From the NCBI GenBank assembly GCA_965247815.1, contig CBDFHW010000026.1:434001-498000 (forward strand): a stretch of 64,000 nt of DNA, in the 5' to 3' direction. This DNA comes from CBDAQA01 sp965247815 (GTDB lineage Bacteria; Planctomycetota; Phycisphaerae; Tepidisphaerales; Tepidisphaeraceae). Position numbers and translations under genes: made by a program. Below, one piece after another: positions 41,026 to 48,660 of the stretch; position 1 is the stretch's first letter, and every line of letters starts with the position of its first letter. Below the pieces are notes generated by a model. The model had not been told where the DNA came from, ran no database searches, and worked only from the letters and a program-made list of their open reading frames with translations.

Positions 41026-41100
41026 TCGGGGTGACAAGATTTGAACTTGCGACCTTCCGATCCCGAACCGGACGCTCTAGCCAAACTGAGCTACACCCCG
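41026..41100 (-). tRNA. tRNA-Pro (anticodon CGG)
   Basis: Reading the minus strand from 41100 gives a complete cloverleaf: acceptor CGGGGTG paired with CACCCCG, D arm GCTC/GAGC, anticodon stem TCCGG/TCGGA with loop TTCGGGA (anticodon CGG, G at 37), T arm GCAAG TTCAAAT CTTGT, discriminator A. CCA is not encoded. It reads CCG proline codons, frequent in this high-GC genome. Confidence 0.93.
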
Positions 41101-41264
41101 AACGTGGCGTACAAAACTTACAGGGCAATGGCGGGGTCGCCGCCATCGGGAGAGGGAATGTTAGCGAGTGACCTGCGGAAGGCAAGTCGCGGTGGAAGTC
41201 GGTTCGAGCTGGGGAATGGTTTACCGGATTGACGGCTCGGCCGGCGGTGTTGCGGGCAGTGCAT

Positions 41265-41316
41265 GGGGTGTCGGGTGCGGGTGTCGGGTCGTGGAGTCAG
41301 TCGGGGGTGTCGGGTG
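41265..41316 (+). repeat. GGGTGTCGGGT direct repeats (3 copies)
   Basis: Three near-identical G-rich 11-13-mers at 41265-41277, 41279-41290 and 41304-41316, between the tRNA gene and the FAD-type gene. They have runs of three or four G and could form a G-quadruplex. No other structure is seen in 41101-41362. Confidence 0.6.
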
Positions 41317-41362
41317 GGGTGGCAACCCTTTTCCGGTGCATCATTTCGGGTAGAGTTGGGGC

Positions 41363-42508
41363 ATGGCAAAAACGCCAGCGGTTCGCGAGTTTGATGTTCT
41401 GGTGCTCGGCAGCCATCCCTCGGCGTATTTTGCGGCGGCGTTGTTGAAGAGTAAATCGAAGCTCGCCGTCGGCCATGCGGAGCTGGGGGCGGGCGAGTTC
41501 GACGATCGGCTCGTAACGATCAACCCTGAACTGTTTCAGTTGCACCCGATGTTGGCGGGCATGAATCGCCGACTCGGGGGAAGCGGCGTCTATGGACTCC
41601 GGTTTCTCGCTGATCAACCCGACACCAGCAGCGAGAGCCGAGGCAAATCCGCGGTCGTCTGCGTGGCGAAATACCGAACGGTCCGGGAGGAGTTCGCGAA
41701 GCTGGCCGGCTCGGCAGAAGTCGAGTGTTTCGGCGTTAAGCCGGTTCGTGTGGTCGGGGTCGACGAGACAGGTGTCGACCTGACCCTAGGGAAACAACCG
41801 GCGCGGGCGACCGCGATGATCGTGGCCGGTGAATTGCCTCCGGATCAGCGAGCAGTGCTTGGCATCCCGGAAAGCCCGGATCCCGAGACGGTTCATCGAT
41901 TTACCTCACTGCGGTGCAAGGGCGTCAAACACCTGCTGCTGAACGCTAAGCCGGCGATGCCCATGTCGCTCGACTTAAATTGCGAGCTGTGCTGGGGCTG
42001 GCTTTTGCCGGGCGACGGCGAGTTTCAGTTGTCGGTGGAGCAACCGCTGAAGGCGTTTACAACCCCGGCCGACGGCCTCGATCTGTTACGGCACTGGGTT
42101 CGGGTTCTGAAATCGCACGGGGTGCTCGATGCCAAATTCGAGCTTTCCGCAGCTTCGGTGACTTCAATTGATCTACCGCTTGCGGGCGCGTTGGCACAGG
42201 AGGGCGTTGCGAATCGAACGTTGCTGGTCGGCCCCGCGGGCGGGTTCTACACGGCGTGCGGGGAGGAGATTTACCCGGCGTGCTGGTCGTCGGTGTTTGC
42301 CGTCGACGTGCTGAAAAAGGCGCTCCGCGAGCCTCACCTTCAGGACGCGTTGAACACATACAGACATAAATGGAGAACGACGCTGGGCGATTACCTCCGG
42401 GGACCGCACCAAAACCTGCGGTTCCTTCTGCCGCTCGTTTATCGAAATCAGACCATGACCGATCGACTGGCGGAGGCAATCCTGCTAAGCAAAAGTGTGG
42501 TCAGATGA
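41363..42508 (+). CDS. Putative FAD-dependent oxidoreductase-like protein (degenerate)
   Basis: The 381-residue product opens REFDVLVLGSHPSAYFAAALL, like the dinucleotide-binding strand of geranylgeranyl-reductase/FAD oxidoreductases but with GSHPSA in place of G-x-G-x-x-G. Later VGPAGGFYTACGEEIYPAC resembles the G-D-A-A-G-F-x-x-P-x-x-G-E-G-I motif of that family, with changes. The middle has no recognised motif. It may bind FAD weakly or not at all. Start ATG 41363 lies after the G-rich repeats. It is monocistronic as far as can be seen. Confidence 0.55.
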   Translation: MAKTPAVREFDVLVLGSHPSAYFAAALLKSKSKLAVGHAELGAGEFDDRLVTINPELFQLHPMLAGMNRRLGGSGVYGLRFLADQPDTSSESRGKSAVVCVAKYRTVREEFAKLAGSAEVECFGVKPVRVVGVDETGVDLTLGKQPARATAMIVAGELPPDQRAVLGIPESPDPETVHRFTSLRCKGVKHLLLNAKPAMPMSLDLNCELCWGWLLPGDGEFQLSVEQPLKAFTTPADGLDLLRHWVRVLKSHGVLDAKFELSAASVTSIDLPLAGALAQEGVANRTLLVGPAGGFYTACGEEIYPACWSSVFAVDVLKKALREPHLQDALNTYRHKWRTTLGDYLRGPHQNLRFLLPLVYRNQTMTDRLAEAILLSKSVVR

Positions 42509-42794
42509 GCGTGCATTCTTCTGCCACTGCGACTACGGAAAGCGGCCGATGCCGTTGATTTTTGCGCAGTCCCGACATATTTTGCGCGATGTAAAAATTA
42601 GATAGATGTAAGCGTCGCTAAGGCAACGTCTTATAACTTCTCGAATTTTAACTAAAGAACTGAAGTTTTTGCGCGGCTTGCGTCGATAAAGATGGTGTTG
42701 GCGCGATTGCCTATCGTGTCATCGGTCAGGGCGATGGAGTCGCCCGCCGTGATCGGCCTCGGTTTCGACCGGGATTCTTCCCTGGAGCAGACGG
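42509..42794. other. Intergenic region upstream of the FlgM-like gene
   Basis: About 285 AT-richer bases. A GTCGATAA box at 42682-42689 resembles a sigma-28 -10 element (GCCGATAA); TGAAGTTT lies 13 bases before it (TGAA N17 box), which is not the usual spacing. No open frame or RNA gene was seen. Confidence 0.4.
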
Positions 42795-43079
42795 ATGTCA
42801 TCAATCAACGGACTCGGCGGATCTTCACCCGTTCAACAGACGCAGAACACCACAAAGGCCGCAGCCCCCGCGCAGCCGGCGTCCACAACCAAGGCGTCGA
42901 TCAGCGACCGGCTCGAACTTTCGGGGGCGAGTCATCTTCTTCAGGCCTTGAAGACGAACGACGTCCGAGCGGATAAAGTGGCTTCGATCAAAGCCCAGAT
43001 CGCCGACGGCAGCTATGATGCCGACGACTCGAAGCTGGATTCCGCGGTAGGCAAACTTTTGAACGAGCTAGAGAAGTAG
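42795..43079 (+). CDS. FlgM-like anti-sigma factor
   Basis: The 94-residue protein has a disordered Gln/Ala/Pro-rich N-terminal half and a C-terminal helical part SDRLELSGASHLLQALK, then VRADKVASIKAQIADGSYDA and AVGKLLNELEK. The VRADKVxxIKxxIAxGxYD pattern is the FlgM/anti-sigma-28 signature. FlgM binds the flagellar sigma factor FliA and is exported through the flagellum when the hook is complete. No flagellar genes are in the window, so it may control a different sigma factor or be a distant flagellar element. A GGAG precedes ATG 42795. It is 6 bases upstream of yajQ. Confidence 0.8.
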   Translation: MSSINGLGGSSPVQQTQNTTKAAAPAQPASTTKASISDRLELSGASHLLQALKTNDVRADKVASIKAQIADGSYDADDSKLDSAVGKLLNELEK

Positions 43080-43085
43080 GACGCA

Positions 43086-43586
43086 ATGGCCAGTGACTCG
43101 TCATTCGATATCGTCAGTGAAATCAATCTCCAGGAAATGGATAACGCGGTCCAGCAGGCGATCAAAGAAGTCACCACCCGGTACGATTTCAAGGGCACCG
43201 CGGCTTCGGTCTCTGAACTGAATCGTAAGGACAAAGAACTGACGCTTTGCGCCGATGCCGATTCGCAGCTGGAATCGGTCAAGAAGGTGCTCGTCGAAAA
43301 GATGATCAAGCGGGGGGTCGACCCCAAGTGTCTCGATTACCAGAAGCTCGAGCAGGCGACGCATAACACTGTCCGGCAGAAGGTGAAGCTTAAGGACGGG
43401 ATCGACAAAGACACCGCCAAGACGATTCAGAAGTCGATCAAGGAACTGAAGCTGAAGGTGAACGCTAGCATTCAAGGCGAAGCGCTGCGGGTGAGCGGCA
43501 GTAAAAAGGACGACTTGCAGGCCGTGATGGTGCACCTGAAGGCGAATCCTCCGGAAATTCCGCTGCAATTCACGAATTATCGATAA
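43086..43586 (+). CDS. yajQ: YajQ-family nucleotide-binding protein
   Basis: The 166-residue protein begins MASDSSFDIVSEINLQEMDN and continues AIKEVTTRYDFKGTAASV, both hallmarks of YajQ (DUF520), with the C-terminal KSIKELKLKVNASIQGEAL and VRVSGSKKDDLQAVM-like segment (RVSGSKKDDLQAVM). YajQ-type proteins bind nucleotides and, in Xanthomonas, cyclic di-GMP. It is likely co-transcribed with the FlgM-like gene. Ligand here is inferred. This is one of two candidate cyclic-di-GMP-binding proteins in the window. Confidence 0.95.
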   Translation: MASDSSFDIVSEINLQEMDNAVQQAIKEVTTRYDFKGTAASVSELNRKDKELTLCADADSQLESVKKVLVEKMIKRGVDPKCLDYQKLEQATHNTVRQKVKLKDGIDKDTAKTIQKSIKELKLKVNASIQGEALRVSGSKKDDLQAVMVHLKANPPEIPLQFTNYR

Positions 43587-43671
43587 TCGCCGGTGTTCGA
43601 AGTGCTTCGGTGTGCGTTCACCAATCTCGAGTTGAATAAACCCCAATATTCATCTAGGATTCGTCGGCTTT

Positions 43672-44643
43672 ATGAAAACGGCTGACAGATCTCTCGCGAT
43701 GCAGTGCCGGTCGGTGATCGACTTGATCGGCAACACGCCACTGATTGCGTTCAACCGAATTCTCGAACACACCGCGCCGGTCGAGGTCTTTGCCAAAGCC
43801 GAGTGGTACAACCCCGGCGGCAGTGTGAAGGACCGAGCCGCGCTGGCGATGATCCTCGACGGCGAACGCCGTGGCCTGCTCAACAAAGATAAAATTTTAA
43901 TCGACGCGACGAGCGGTAACACGGGCATTGCCTATGCCATGATCGCAGCCGAGCGCGGTTACCGGGTGAAGCTTGCGTTGCCCAAAAACGCCAGTGCCGA
44001 GCGGAAGCAATCGCTGCTCGCGTACGGTGCCGAGTTGATCTTCACCGACCCCACGGAGGGGACCGACGGCGCGCAGCGGTATGTGAAAAAGCTTTATCTG
44101 TCCGACCCGGACACTTACTTTTATCCCGATCAGTACAACAACGACGCCAACTGGCGTGCGCATTATGACACCACGGGCCGTGAGATCTGGAACCAGACCG
44201 GCGGTCGCGTCACGCACTTCGTGGCCGGGATGGGCACCAGTGGAACGTTCATGGGAGTGAGCCGCCGGTTAAAGGAATACAACCCCGATATCACCTGTAT
44301 AAGCATGCAGCCGGACGGCCCTCTGCACGGGCTCGAAGGCATGAAGGACATGGAATCGGCCCTCGTTCCGGGTATCTACGACCCCGGGTTGGCCGACGAG
44401 CAGGTTATGGTCAGTACCGAGGATGCTTACGCCACGGTGTTGAAACTTGCCCGCAAGGAGGGGTTGCTGGTCGGACCGTCGGCGGGGGCTAATCTGTCGG
44501 CCGCCATTCGCCTCGCCGAGCGTCTGCACGGCGAAGGGGCACACGACGCGGTAATTGTTACCATCTTCTGTGACTCGGCTTCGAAATATCTTTCCGAACG
44601 ATGGTGGAGCGAAGTCCAGCCCGAAGTGGAGAATTGGCCGTGA
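43672..44643 (+). CDS. cysM: Cysteine synthase family protein (CysM-type)
   Basis: The 323-residue PLP enzyme shows LIGNTPLIAFNRI, the PLP lysine in NPGGSVKDRAAL, DATSGNTGIAYAMIAAERG (phosphate/asparagine loop), VAGMGTSGTFMGV and GLLVGPSAGANLSAAIRLA. It replaces the acetyl or phospho group of an activated serine by sulfide or a protein thiocarboxylate to make cysteine. The stop overlaps the Mec+-type gene (GTGA), matching the cysM-mec-cysO association of Mycobacterium; CysO itself is absent. A Mycobacterium-type CysM uses O-phosphoserine, but this cannot be proven from sequence alone. This starts the sulfur-assimilation cluster. Confidence 0.9.
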   Translation: MKTADRSLAMQCRSVIDLIGNTPLIAFNRILEHTAPVEVFAKAEWYNPGGSVKDRAALAMILDGERRGLLNKDKILIDATSGNTGIAYAMIAAERGYRVKLALPKNASAERKQSLLAYGAELIFTDPTEGTDGAQRYVKKLYLSDPDTYFYPDQYNNDANWRAHYDTTGREIWNQTGGRVTHFVAGMGTSGTFMGVSRRLKEYNPDITCISMQPDGPLHGLEGMKDMESALVPGIYDPGLADEQVMVSTEDAYATVLKLARKEGLLVGPSAGANLSAAIRLAERLHGEGAHDAVIVTIFCDSASKYLSERWWSEVQPEVENWP

Positions 44644-45083
44644 GCACCGCCGTCAATAATTTAAGTCTTACGTCGGAGCACCAGCGGCAGATCGAGTCCG
44701 AAGGCGCAGCGGCGTATCCGAACGAGTGCTGCGGCATCATTTACGGCCGCGACGTCGACGGCGTCGGCCGGGTGGTCGAGTCGCTCGAACCGGTACCGAA
44801 CGATTTTGAATCTGCCGAGCAATATCACCGTTTTTCGATCACGCCGGCGACGCTGATGAACGCCGAAAAAAAATGCACTGCCGGGCTGTTGGTACTTGGG
44901 TTCTACCACAGCCACCCCGACCACCCGGCCCGCCCGAGCGAATACGACCGCGAACACGCCTGGCCTTTTTACAGCTATGTCATCGTCGCGATCGAAAAGA
45001 AAGAACCGAAGCTGATGACCTGTTGGCTGTTGGACGAAGCTACCGAACAGCTCGTCGAGCAGACCATCACGTTGCGGAGATGA
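44640..45083 (+). CDS. JAMM/MPN+ metalloprotease (Mec+-like)
   Basis: The 147-residue protein has the complete JAMM zinc motif: Glu29 (YPNECCG), His90-Ser-His92 and seven residues later Ser100-x-x-Asp103 (FYHSHPDHPARPSEYD). In M. tuberculosis Mec+ removes cysteine from the carrier CysO after CysM has loaded it. The start is GTG 44640, overlapping the cysM stop, which gives MSTAVNNLSL. A CysO (ThiS-like) carrier is not present next door, so its substrate here is unclear. It is coupled to cysM by the overlap. Confidence 0.92.
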   Translation: MSTAVNNLSLTSEHQRQIESEGAAAYPNECCGIIYGRDVDGVGRVVESLEPVPNDFESAEQYHRFSITPATLMNAEKKCTAGLLVLGFYHSHPDHPARPSEYDREHAWPFYSYVIVAIEKKEPKLMTCWLLDEATEQLVEQTITLRR

Positions 45084-45166
45084 TTCGACTCAAAGTTTGG
45101 AACGAAGAACTTGAACGACCGCACCGATTTGCAACTCCGCTTGGCGATGGGTGCCGGAGCCACTAG
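45080..45166 (+). CDS. Tiny ORF between mec-like gene and cysK (uncertain)
   Basis: A 28-codon frame overlaps the Mec+-like stop as ATGA (ATG 45080) and begins MIRLKVWNEELERPHR. It has the place and coupling of a coding gene but is too short to be the CysO carrier (about 90 residues) and has no recognised motif. It may be a relic or chance. Confidence 0.25.
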   Translation: MIRLKVWNEELERPHRFATPLGDGCRSH

Positions 45167-45218
45167 ATTGCTGATCGACGCTGCAGAAGGCGTCGCCTGA
45201 TTGCGAAAGGAACCGATT

Positions 45219-46181
45219 ATGCCGCTCAAACCACAGGGCCGAATTTTCAACGACATCACAGAAGTGATCGGCGGGACGCCGCTCGTTCGCATTAACCGGA
45301 TCATTCCCGAAGGGCAGGCGACCGTGCTGGCCAAGTGCGAATTCTTCAACCCGCTGTCGAGCGTGAAGGACCGCATCGGTCTTGCGATGATCGAAGCCGG
45401 CGAGCGTGACGGCAAGATCGACAAAGACACCGTGATCGTCGAGCCCACCAGCGGGAACACCGGGATCGCGCTCGCGTTCGTGTGCGCGTCGCGGGGGTAT
45501 CGGCTGGTTCTGACGATGCCGGAAAGCATGAGCATCGAGCGTCGCCGGCTGCTCAAAGCGCTCGGCGCCGAAGTCGTCCTCACGCCCGCCGCCGAAGGCA
45601 TGAAGGGCGCGATTCAAAAGGCCGAATCAATTCTGAAAGAGCACAAGAAAAGTTACATGCCGCAGCAGTTTCAGAACCCGGCGAACCCGGAGATCCACCG
45701 CAAGACGACTGCGGAAGAACTGTGGCAAGACACCAACGGCGGCATTGATATTCTGGTCGCGGGCGTCGGAACCGGCGGCACGCTGACCGGGTGCTCCGAG
45801 GTCATCAAACCGCGGAAGCCGTCGTTCAAGGCGATCGCCGTCGAACCGGTCACTTCGCCGGTGATCACACAGACGATGAACCACGAAGCGGTCAAGCCGG
45901 GCCGGCACAAGATTCAGGGCATCGGTGCCGGGTTCGTTCCGGGCAATCTGCATCTGGATATCGTCGACGAAGTCGTCCAGATCACCGACGACGAAGCGTT
46001 CGCCTGGGCCCGGCGGCTGGCCAAGGAAGAGGGCATCTTCGGCGGTATCAGCAGCGGCGGGAACATGGCCGCCGCCGCCAAGATCGCCGCCCGGCCGGAG
46101 AACAAGGGCAAAATCATTGTCACCGTGATGTGCAGCTTCGGCGAGCGCTATCTGTCAACCCCGCTGTTCGAGGAGGAATGA
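45219..46181 (+). CDS. cysK: Cysteine synthase A (O-acetylserine sulfhydrylase)
   Basis: The 320-residue PLP enzyme has DITEVIGGTPLVRINRI, the PLP lysine in NPLSSVKDRIGLAM, EPTSGNTGIALAFVCASRG, LVAGVGTGGTLTGCSEVI and GIFGGISSGGNMAAAAKIA. It converts O-acetylserine and sulfide to cysteine and acetate. ATG 45219 has AAAGGA upstream. It is a second cysteine synthase paralogue, about half a kilobase from cysM, suggesting different sulfur donors or serine substrates. The end overlaps a toxin-antitoxin operon that interrupts the cluster. Confidence 0.95.
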   Translation: MPLKPQGRIFNDITEVIGGTPLVRINRIIPEGQATVLAKCEFFNPLSSVKDRIGLAMIEAGERDGKIDKDTVIVEPTSGNTGIALAFVCASRGYRLVLTMPESMSIERRRLLKALGAEVVLTPAAEGMKGAIQKAESILKEHKKSYMPQQFQNPANPEIHRKTTAEELWQDTNGGIDILVAGVGTGGTLTGCSEVIKPRKPSFKAIAVEPVTSPVITQTMNHEAVKPGRHKIQGIGAGFVPGNLHLDIVDEVVQITDDEAFAWARRLAKEEGIFGGISSGGNMAAAAKIAARPENKGKIIVTVMCSFGERYLSTPLFEEE

Positions 46182-46432
46182 TGCCTGCATCGAGACTCGT
46201 CTCTTTAAATATTCCGGAGACTCTGCTGGAGTCGGCGAGCCGCCGCGCCACCCGGAACGGTCGAATGCTTGAAAACCAGTTGCTCCATGACATCGAGCTT
46301 GTAGACATACAGGAACGAGCAGAGGCTGAACTGCTTGAGACGACGAGAGCGGCCAGGGATGCTTTGACCAACCGTGGCGTTCAACTCACAGACGAATTCT
46401 TAACTGAAGCGAAGGCGTGGGGAAGATCGTGA
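46181..46432 (+). CDS. VapB-type antitoxin (small DNA-binding protein)
   Basis: The 83-residue product opens MPASRLVSLNIPETLLESAS and continues RRATRNGRMLENQLLHDIEL, the ribbon-helix-helix-like N terminus of small antitoxins, followed by a charged C-terminal tail that would bind the toxin. ATG 46181 is right after an AGGAGGA ribosome site; a preceding ATG 46178 is also in frame. The start overlaps the cysK stop (TGATG region) and the stop overlaps the toxin start as GTGA. The overlap organisation is the standard type II toxin-antitoxin layout. Confidence 0.75.
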   Translation: MPASRLVSLNIPETLLESASRRATRNGRMLENQLLHDIELVDIQERAEAELLETTRAARDALTNRGVQLTDEFLTEAKAWGRS

Positions 46433-46821
46433 TCGTGGTCGACACCAACGTGGTGGCTTATTTCGTGATCCCAGGGTCGCGCACCAAAGATGTTGAAGCG
46501 CTCCGTCGCGACGATAGGGACTGGCGTGTTCCGTCACTTTTTTATCACGAGTGGCTGAACGTTGTTTGCCGGCACATCGTTGCCGGAATTTTTGATCGCG
46601 ATGAAGCGCTAAAGGTCTACCGACGTGGCGTGGCCTTGGTGAAGCAGTCCGCCATCGCTAATGAGTCTTTAGACCTCCTTATCCTTAACCTTCACGTCCG
46701 GAGCGGTTGCACTAGTTACGATTGTGAATTCATAGCGTTGGCTGAATCGTTGGGTTGTAAGCTTGCAACGGCGGACAAGCACCTGATCGCGTCTTTTTCT
46801 GAAGTGGTCCGCGTACTTTGA
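46429..46821 (+). CDS. PIN-domain toxin (VapC-like ribonuclease)
   Basis: The 130-residue protein has the PIN-domain acidic residues: Asp5 (IVVDTNVV), Glu41 (YHEWLN), Asp98 (SYDCEFIALAE) and Asp116 (ATADKHL). VapC toxins are Mg2+-dependent RNases cutting tRNA or rRNA. GTG 46429 gives MIVVDTNVV and overlaps the antitoxin stop; an earlier in-frame GTG at 46417 is possible. It forms a pair with the upstream small gene. Its low-GC codons (for example ttt, gat, aat) differ from the sulfur genes around it, suggesting acquisition. Confidence 0.88.
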   Translation: MIVVDTNVVAYFVIPGSRTKDVEALRRDDRDWRVPSLFYHEWLNVVCRHIVAGIFDRDEALKVYRRGVALVKQSAIANESLDLLILNLHVRSGCTSYDCEFIALAESLGCKLATADKHLIASFSEVVRVL

Positions 46822-46831
46822 CAGGAATTTT

Positions 46832-47455
46832 ATGGCAGAACAAAAAGCGACGAACATTACCTTCCACGCCGGCTCGGTCACTCGCGACGAACGGCACGCA
46901 CTGCTGAATCAGAAGGGGCTAATCATTTGGATGACCGGCCTGAGCGCGTCGGGCAAGAGCACGATCGCCGTTATCGTCGAACAGATGCTGCTGCATTTGA
47001 AAAAGCAGGCGTACCGCCTCGACGGTGACAACCTCCGCACCGGGCTGAATAAGAATCTCGGCTTCAGTGCCGAAGACCGCGCGGAAAACATTCGCCGGGT
47101 GGGCGAAGTCGCCCGGCTGTTCATGGACGCCGGGACGATCACCATCTGCAGTTTCATCAGCCCGTACCGCAAGGACCGCGACGCGATCCGCGCCAGCTGC
47201 AAGCCCGGCGAGTTCGTCGAAGCGTACGTCCATGTTCCGTTGGAAATGGCCGAGCAGCGCGACCCCAAGGGGCTGTACAAGAAGGCACGAGCCGCCGTCG
47301 CCAGTGGCAAGGGAATGGGCTTCACGGGCGTCGACGACCCTTACGAAGCGCCGCATAAGCCCGAGATTCTGATCGAAACCGAAAAGCAGTCGGCCGAGGA
47401 TTCGGCCAGGCAGATCCTCGCCTATCTCGAAAAGGGCGGTTACCTGACGGCTTGA
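46832..47455 (+). CDS. cysC: Adenylylsulfate kinase
   Basis: The 207-residue enzyme phosphorylates APS to PAPS in sulfate assimilation. It has Walker A GLSASGKST (36-44), LDGDNLRTGLNKNLGFS, DRAENIRRVGEVARLF, FISPYRKDRDAIRA and DPKGLYKKARAA, all standard CysC motifs. ATG 46832 follows the toxin gene by 10 bases. No sulfate adenylyltransferase (cysDN or sat) is in the window. Its product PAPS is the substrate of CysH further down, unless CysH takes APS. Confidence 0.97.
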   Translation: MAEQKATNITFHAGSVTRDERHALLNQKGLIIWMTGLSASGKSTIAVIVEQMLLHLKKQAYRLDGDNLRTGLNKNLGFSAEDRAENIRRVGEVARLFMDAGTITICSFISPYRKDRDAIRASCKPGEFVEAYVHVPLEMAEQRDPKGLYKKARAAVASGKGMGFTGVDDPYEAPHKPEILIETEKQSAEDSARQILAYLEKGGYLTA

Positions 47456-47486
47456 GTTCGGGCCGGCTTCGATTTCTAAATCAGGA

Positions 47487-47801
47487 GTGCTTGTCGTGGG
47501 CAGAACCGTCAGAGGATTGCTGCTCTGTCTGTTACTCCTGGCGTCGGTGGTATGGCTGGTGGTCTCTGTCCGGGGATTGGTTCAGTCGGCGACGGCATTT
47601 CACCTTCGCGTGCTCGACCCGGTTCGGCTCGGGACCGTGCGGGCCACCCCCCAGGAAGCGACGGCACTGCAGTCGAGCCAGAACAATTGGGGACAAAGCA
47701 CGATGTTCGCCGTTGCCGGCGTTGCCTCAACGCTCGTCCTGCTGTTCGTTAACACGTTTTTACGCGGCGCTCGGTCGAGATTGCCCGGGCGAGAAATTTG
47801 A
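47487..47801 (+). CDS. Small membrane protein in the sulfur cluster
   Basis: The 104-residue product has two hydrophobic segments: TVRGLLLCLLLLASVVWLV near the start and MFAVAGVASTLVLLFVNTF near the end, separated by about 40 residues rich in Gln, Ser and Ala. It starts at GTG 47487. Its stop overlaps the PHP gene start (TGATG), so it is coupled to it. I recognise no family, and its link to sulfur assimilation is only positional. Confidence 0.6.
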   Translation: MLVVGRTVRGLLLCLLLLASVVWLVVSVRGLVQSATAFHLRVLDPVRLGTVRATPQEATALQSSQNNWGQSTMFAVAGVASTLVLLFVNTFLRGARSRLPGREI

Positions 47802-48658
47802 TGACTTCATCCTTCGTCGATCTTCATTGCCATTCGACCGCGTCAGACGGCACGCTCGCGCCGGCCGACGTGATTCGTCTGGCGAAATCGAACAGCTTAA
47901 CCGCGATCGCGCTGACCGACCACGACACGATCGGCGGCGTCGCCGAGGCGGCAGCCGAAGCGAAAGTGCAGGGCATTGGTTTTTTGCCCGGCATCGAGAT
48001 TTCGGCCGAGTACACCCCGCCGGGCACGATGCACATCCTGGGATACGGCATCGACCCGAAAAGTCAGACATTGCATGCCTTGACCGAAACATTGATCGCC
48101 GGCCGGGACAATCGCAATCCAAAAATCGTCGAGAAACTGCAGCGCCTCGGCGTCGCCATCACGTTGGAAGAGGTCGAGCACGAGGCGCGGGGCCAAGTAG
48201 TCGGCCGGCCGCACATCGCCGCGATCCTGCTTCGCAAAGGTTACGTCAGTTCGATCAAGGATGCATTCAATAAGTATTTGGCGCAGGGTGCTCCGGCGTA
48301 TTTCGACAAGGAACGGCTGACGCCCCGTCGGGCGCTTGAAATGATACGCGAATCGGGCGGCCTGCCGGTGCTCGCGCACCCGTATCAACTGCACACGGGC
48401 AACGACGCCGAGTTGGATCGGGTCATTAAAGACCTCGTCGATCTCGGGCTCGCGGGGATCGAAGTCTTTCACAGCGATCACGACGAGGCCTGGATCAACA
48501 AATGTACCGACGCTTCCGACCGGTATCATCTGCTGAAAACCGGCGGCAGCGATTTCCACGGCACCAACAAGGCTAATATCAACCTAGGACTCGCCCGGGG
48601 CCGGAAAGTGCCCCGCGAGTTGTTCGACCGATTGGTCGACGCACTACCCCGGACCTGA
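47801..48658 (+). CDS. PHP-domain phosphatase (YciV/RNase AM-like, 3',5'-nucleoside bisphosphate)
   Basis: The 285-residue protein has the PHP metal residues: DLHCHSTASDG, LTDHDTIGG, GIEISAEY, RPHIAAILLRKG, LAHPYQL and GSDFHG. This layout is that of the TrpH/YciV/RNase AM group, which hydrolyses 3',5'-nucleoside bisphosphates such as pAp and degrades short RNAs. pAp is the by-product when PAPS is reduced, and the next gene is CysH, so I infer a pAp-clearing role. The start overlaps the membrane protein stop. Confidence 0.85.
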   Translation: MTSSFVDLHCHSTASDGTLAPADVIRLAKSNSLTAIALTDHDTIGGVAEAAAEAKVQGIGFLPGIEISAEYTPPGTMHILGYGIDPKSQTLHALTETLIAGRDNRNPKIVEKLQRLGVAITLEEVEHEARGQVVGRPHIAAILLRKGYVSSIKDAFNKYLAQGAPAYFDKERLTPRRALEMIRESGGLPVLAHPYQLHTGNDAELDRVIKDLVDLGLAGIEVFHSDHDEAWINKCTDASDRYHLLKTGGSDFHGTNKANINLGLARGRKVPRELFDRLVDALPRT

Positions 48659-48660
48659 TC

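Noticed and set aside
40949..41185. 78-codon minus-strand frame across the tRNA gene
   Set aside because: Its SSVWLERPVRD-like sequence is a translation of the tRNA gene and its flanks, not a protein.
41265..41316. CRISPR-like array
   Set aside because: Only three short G-rich copies with irregular spacing and no cas genes.
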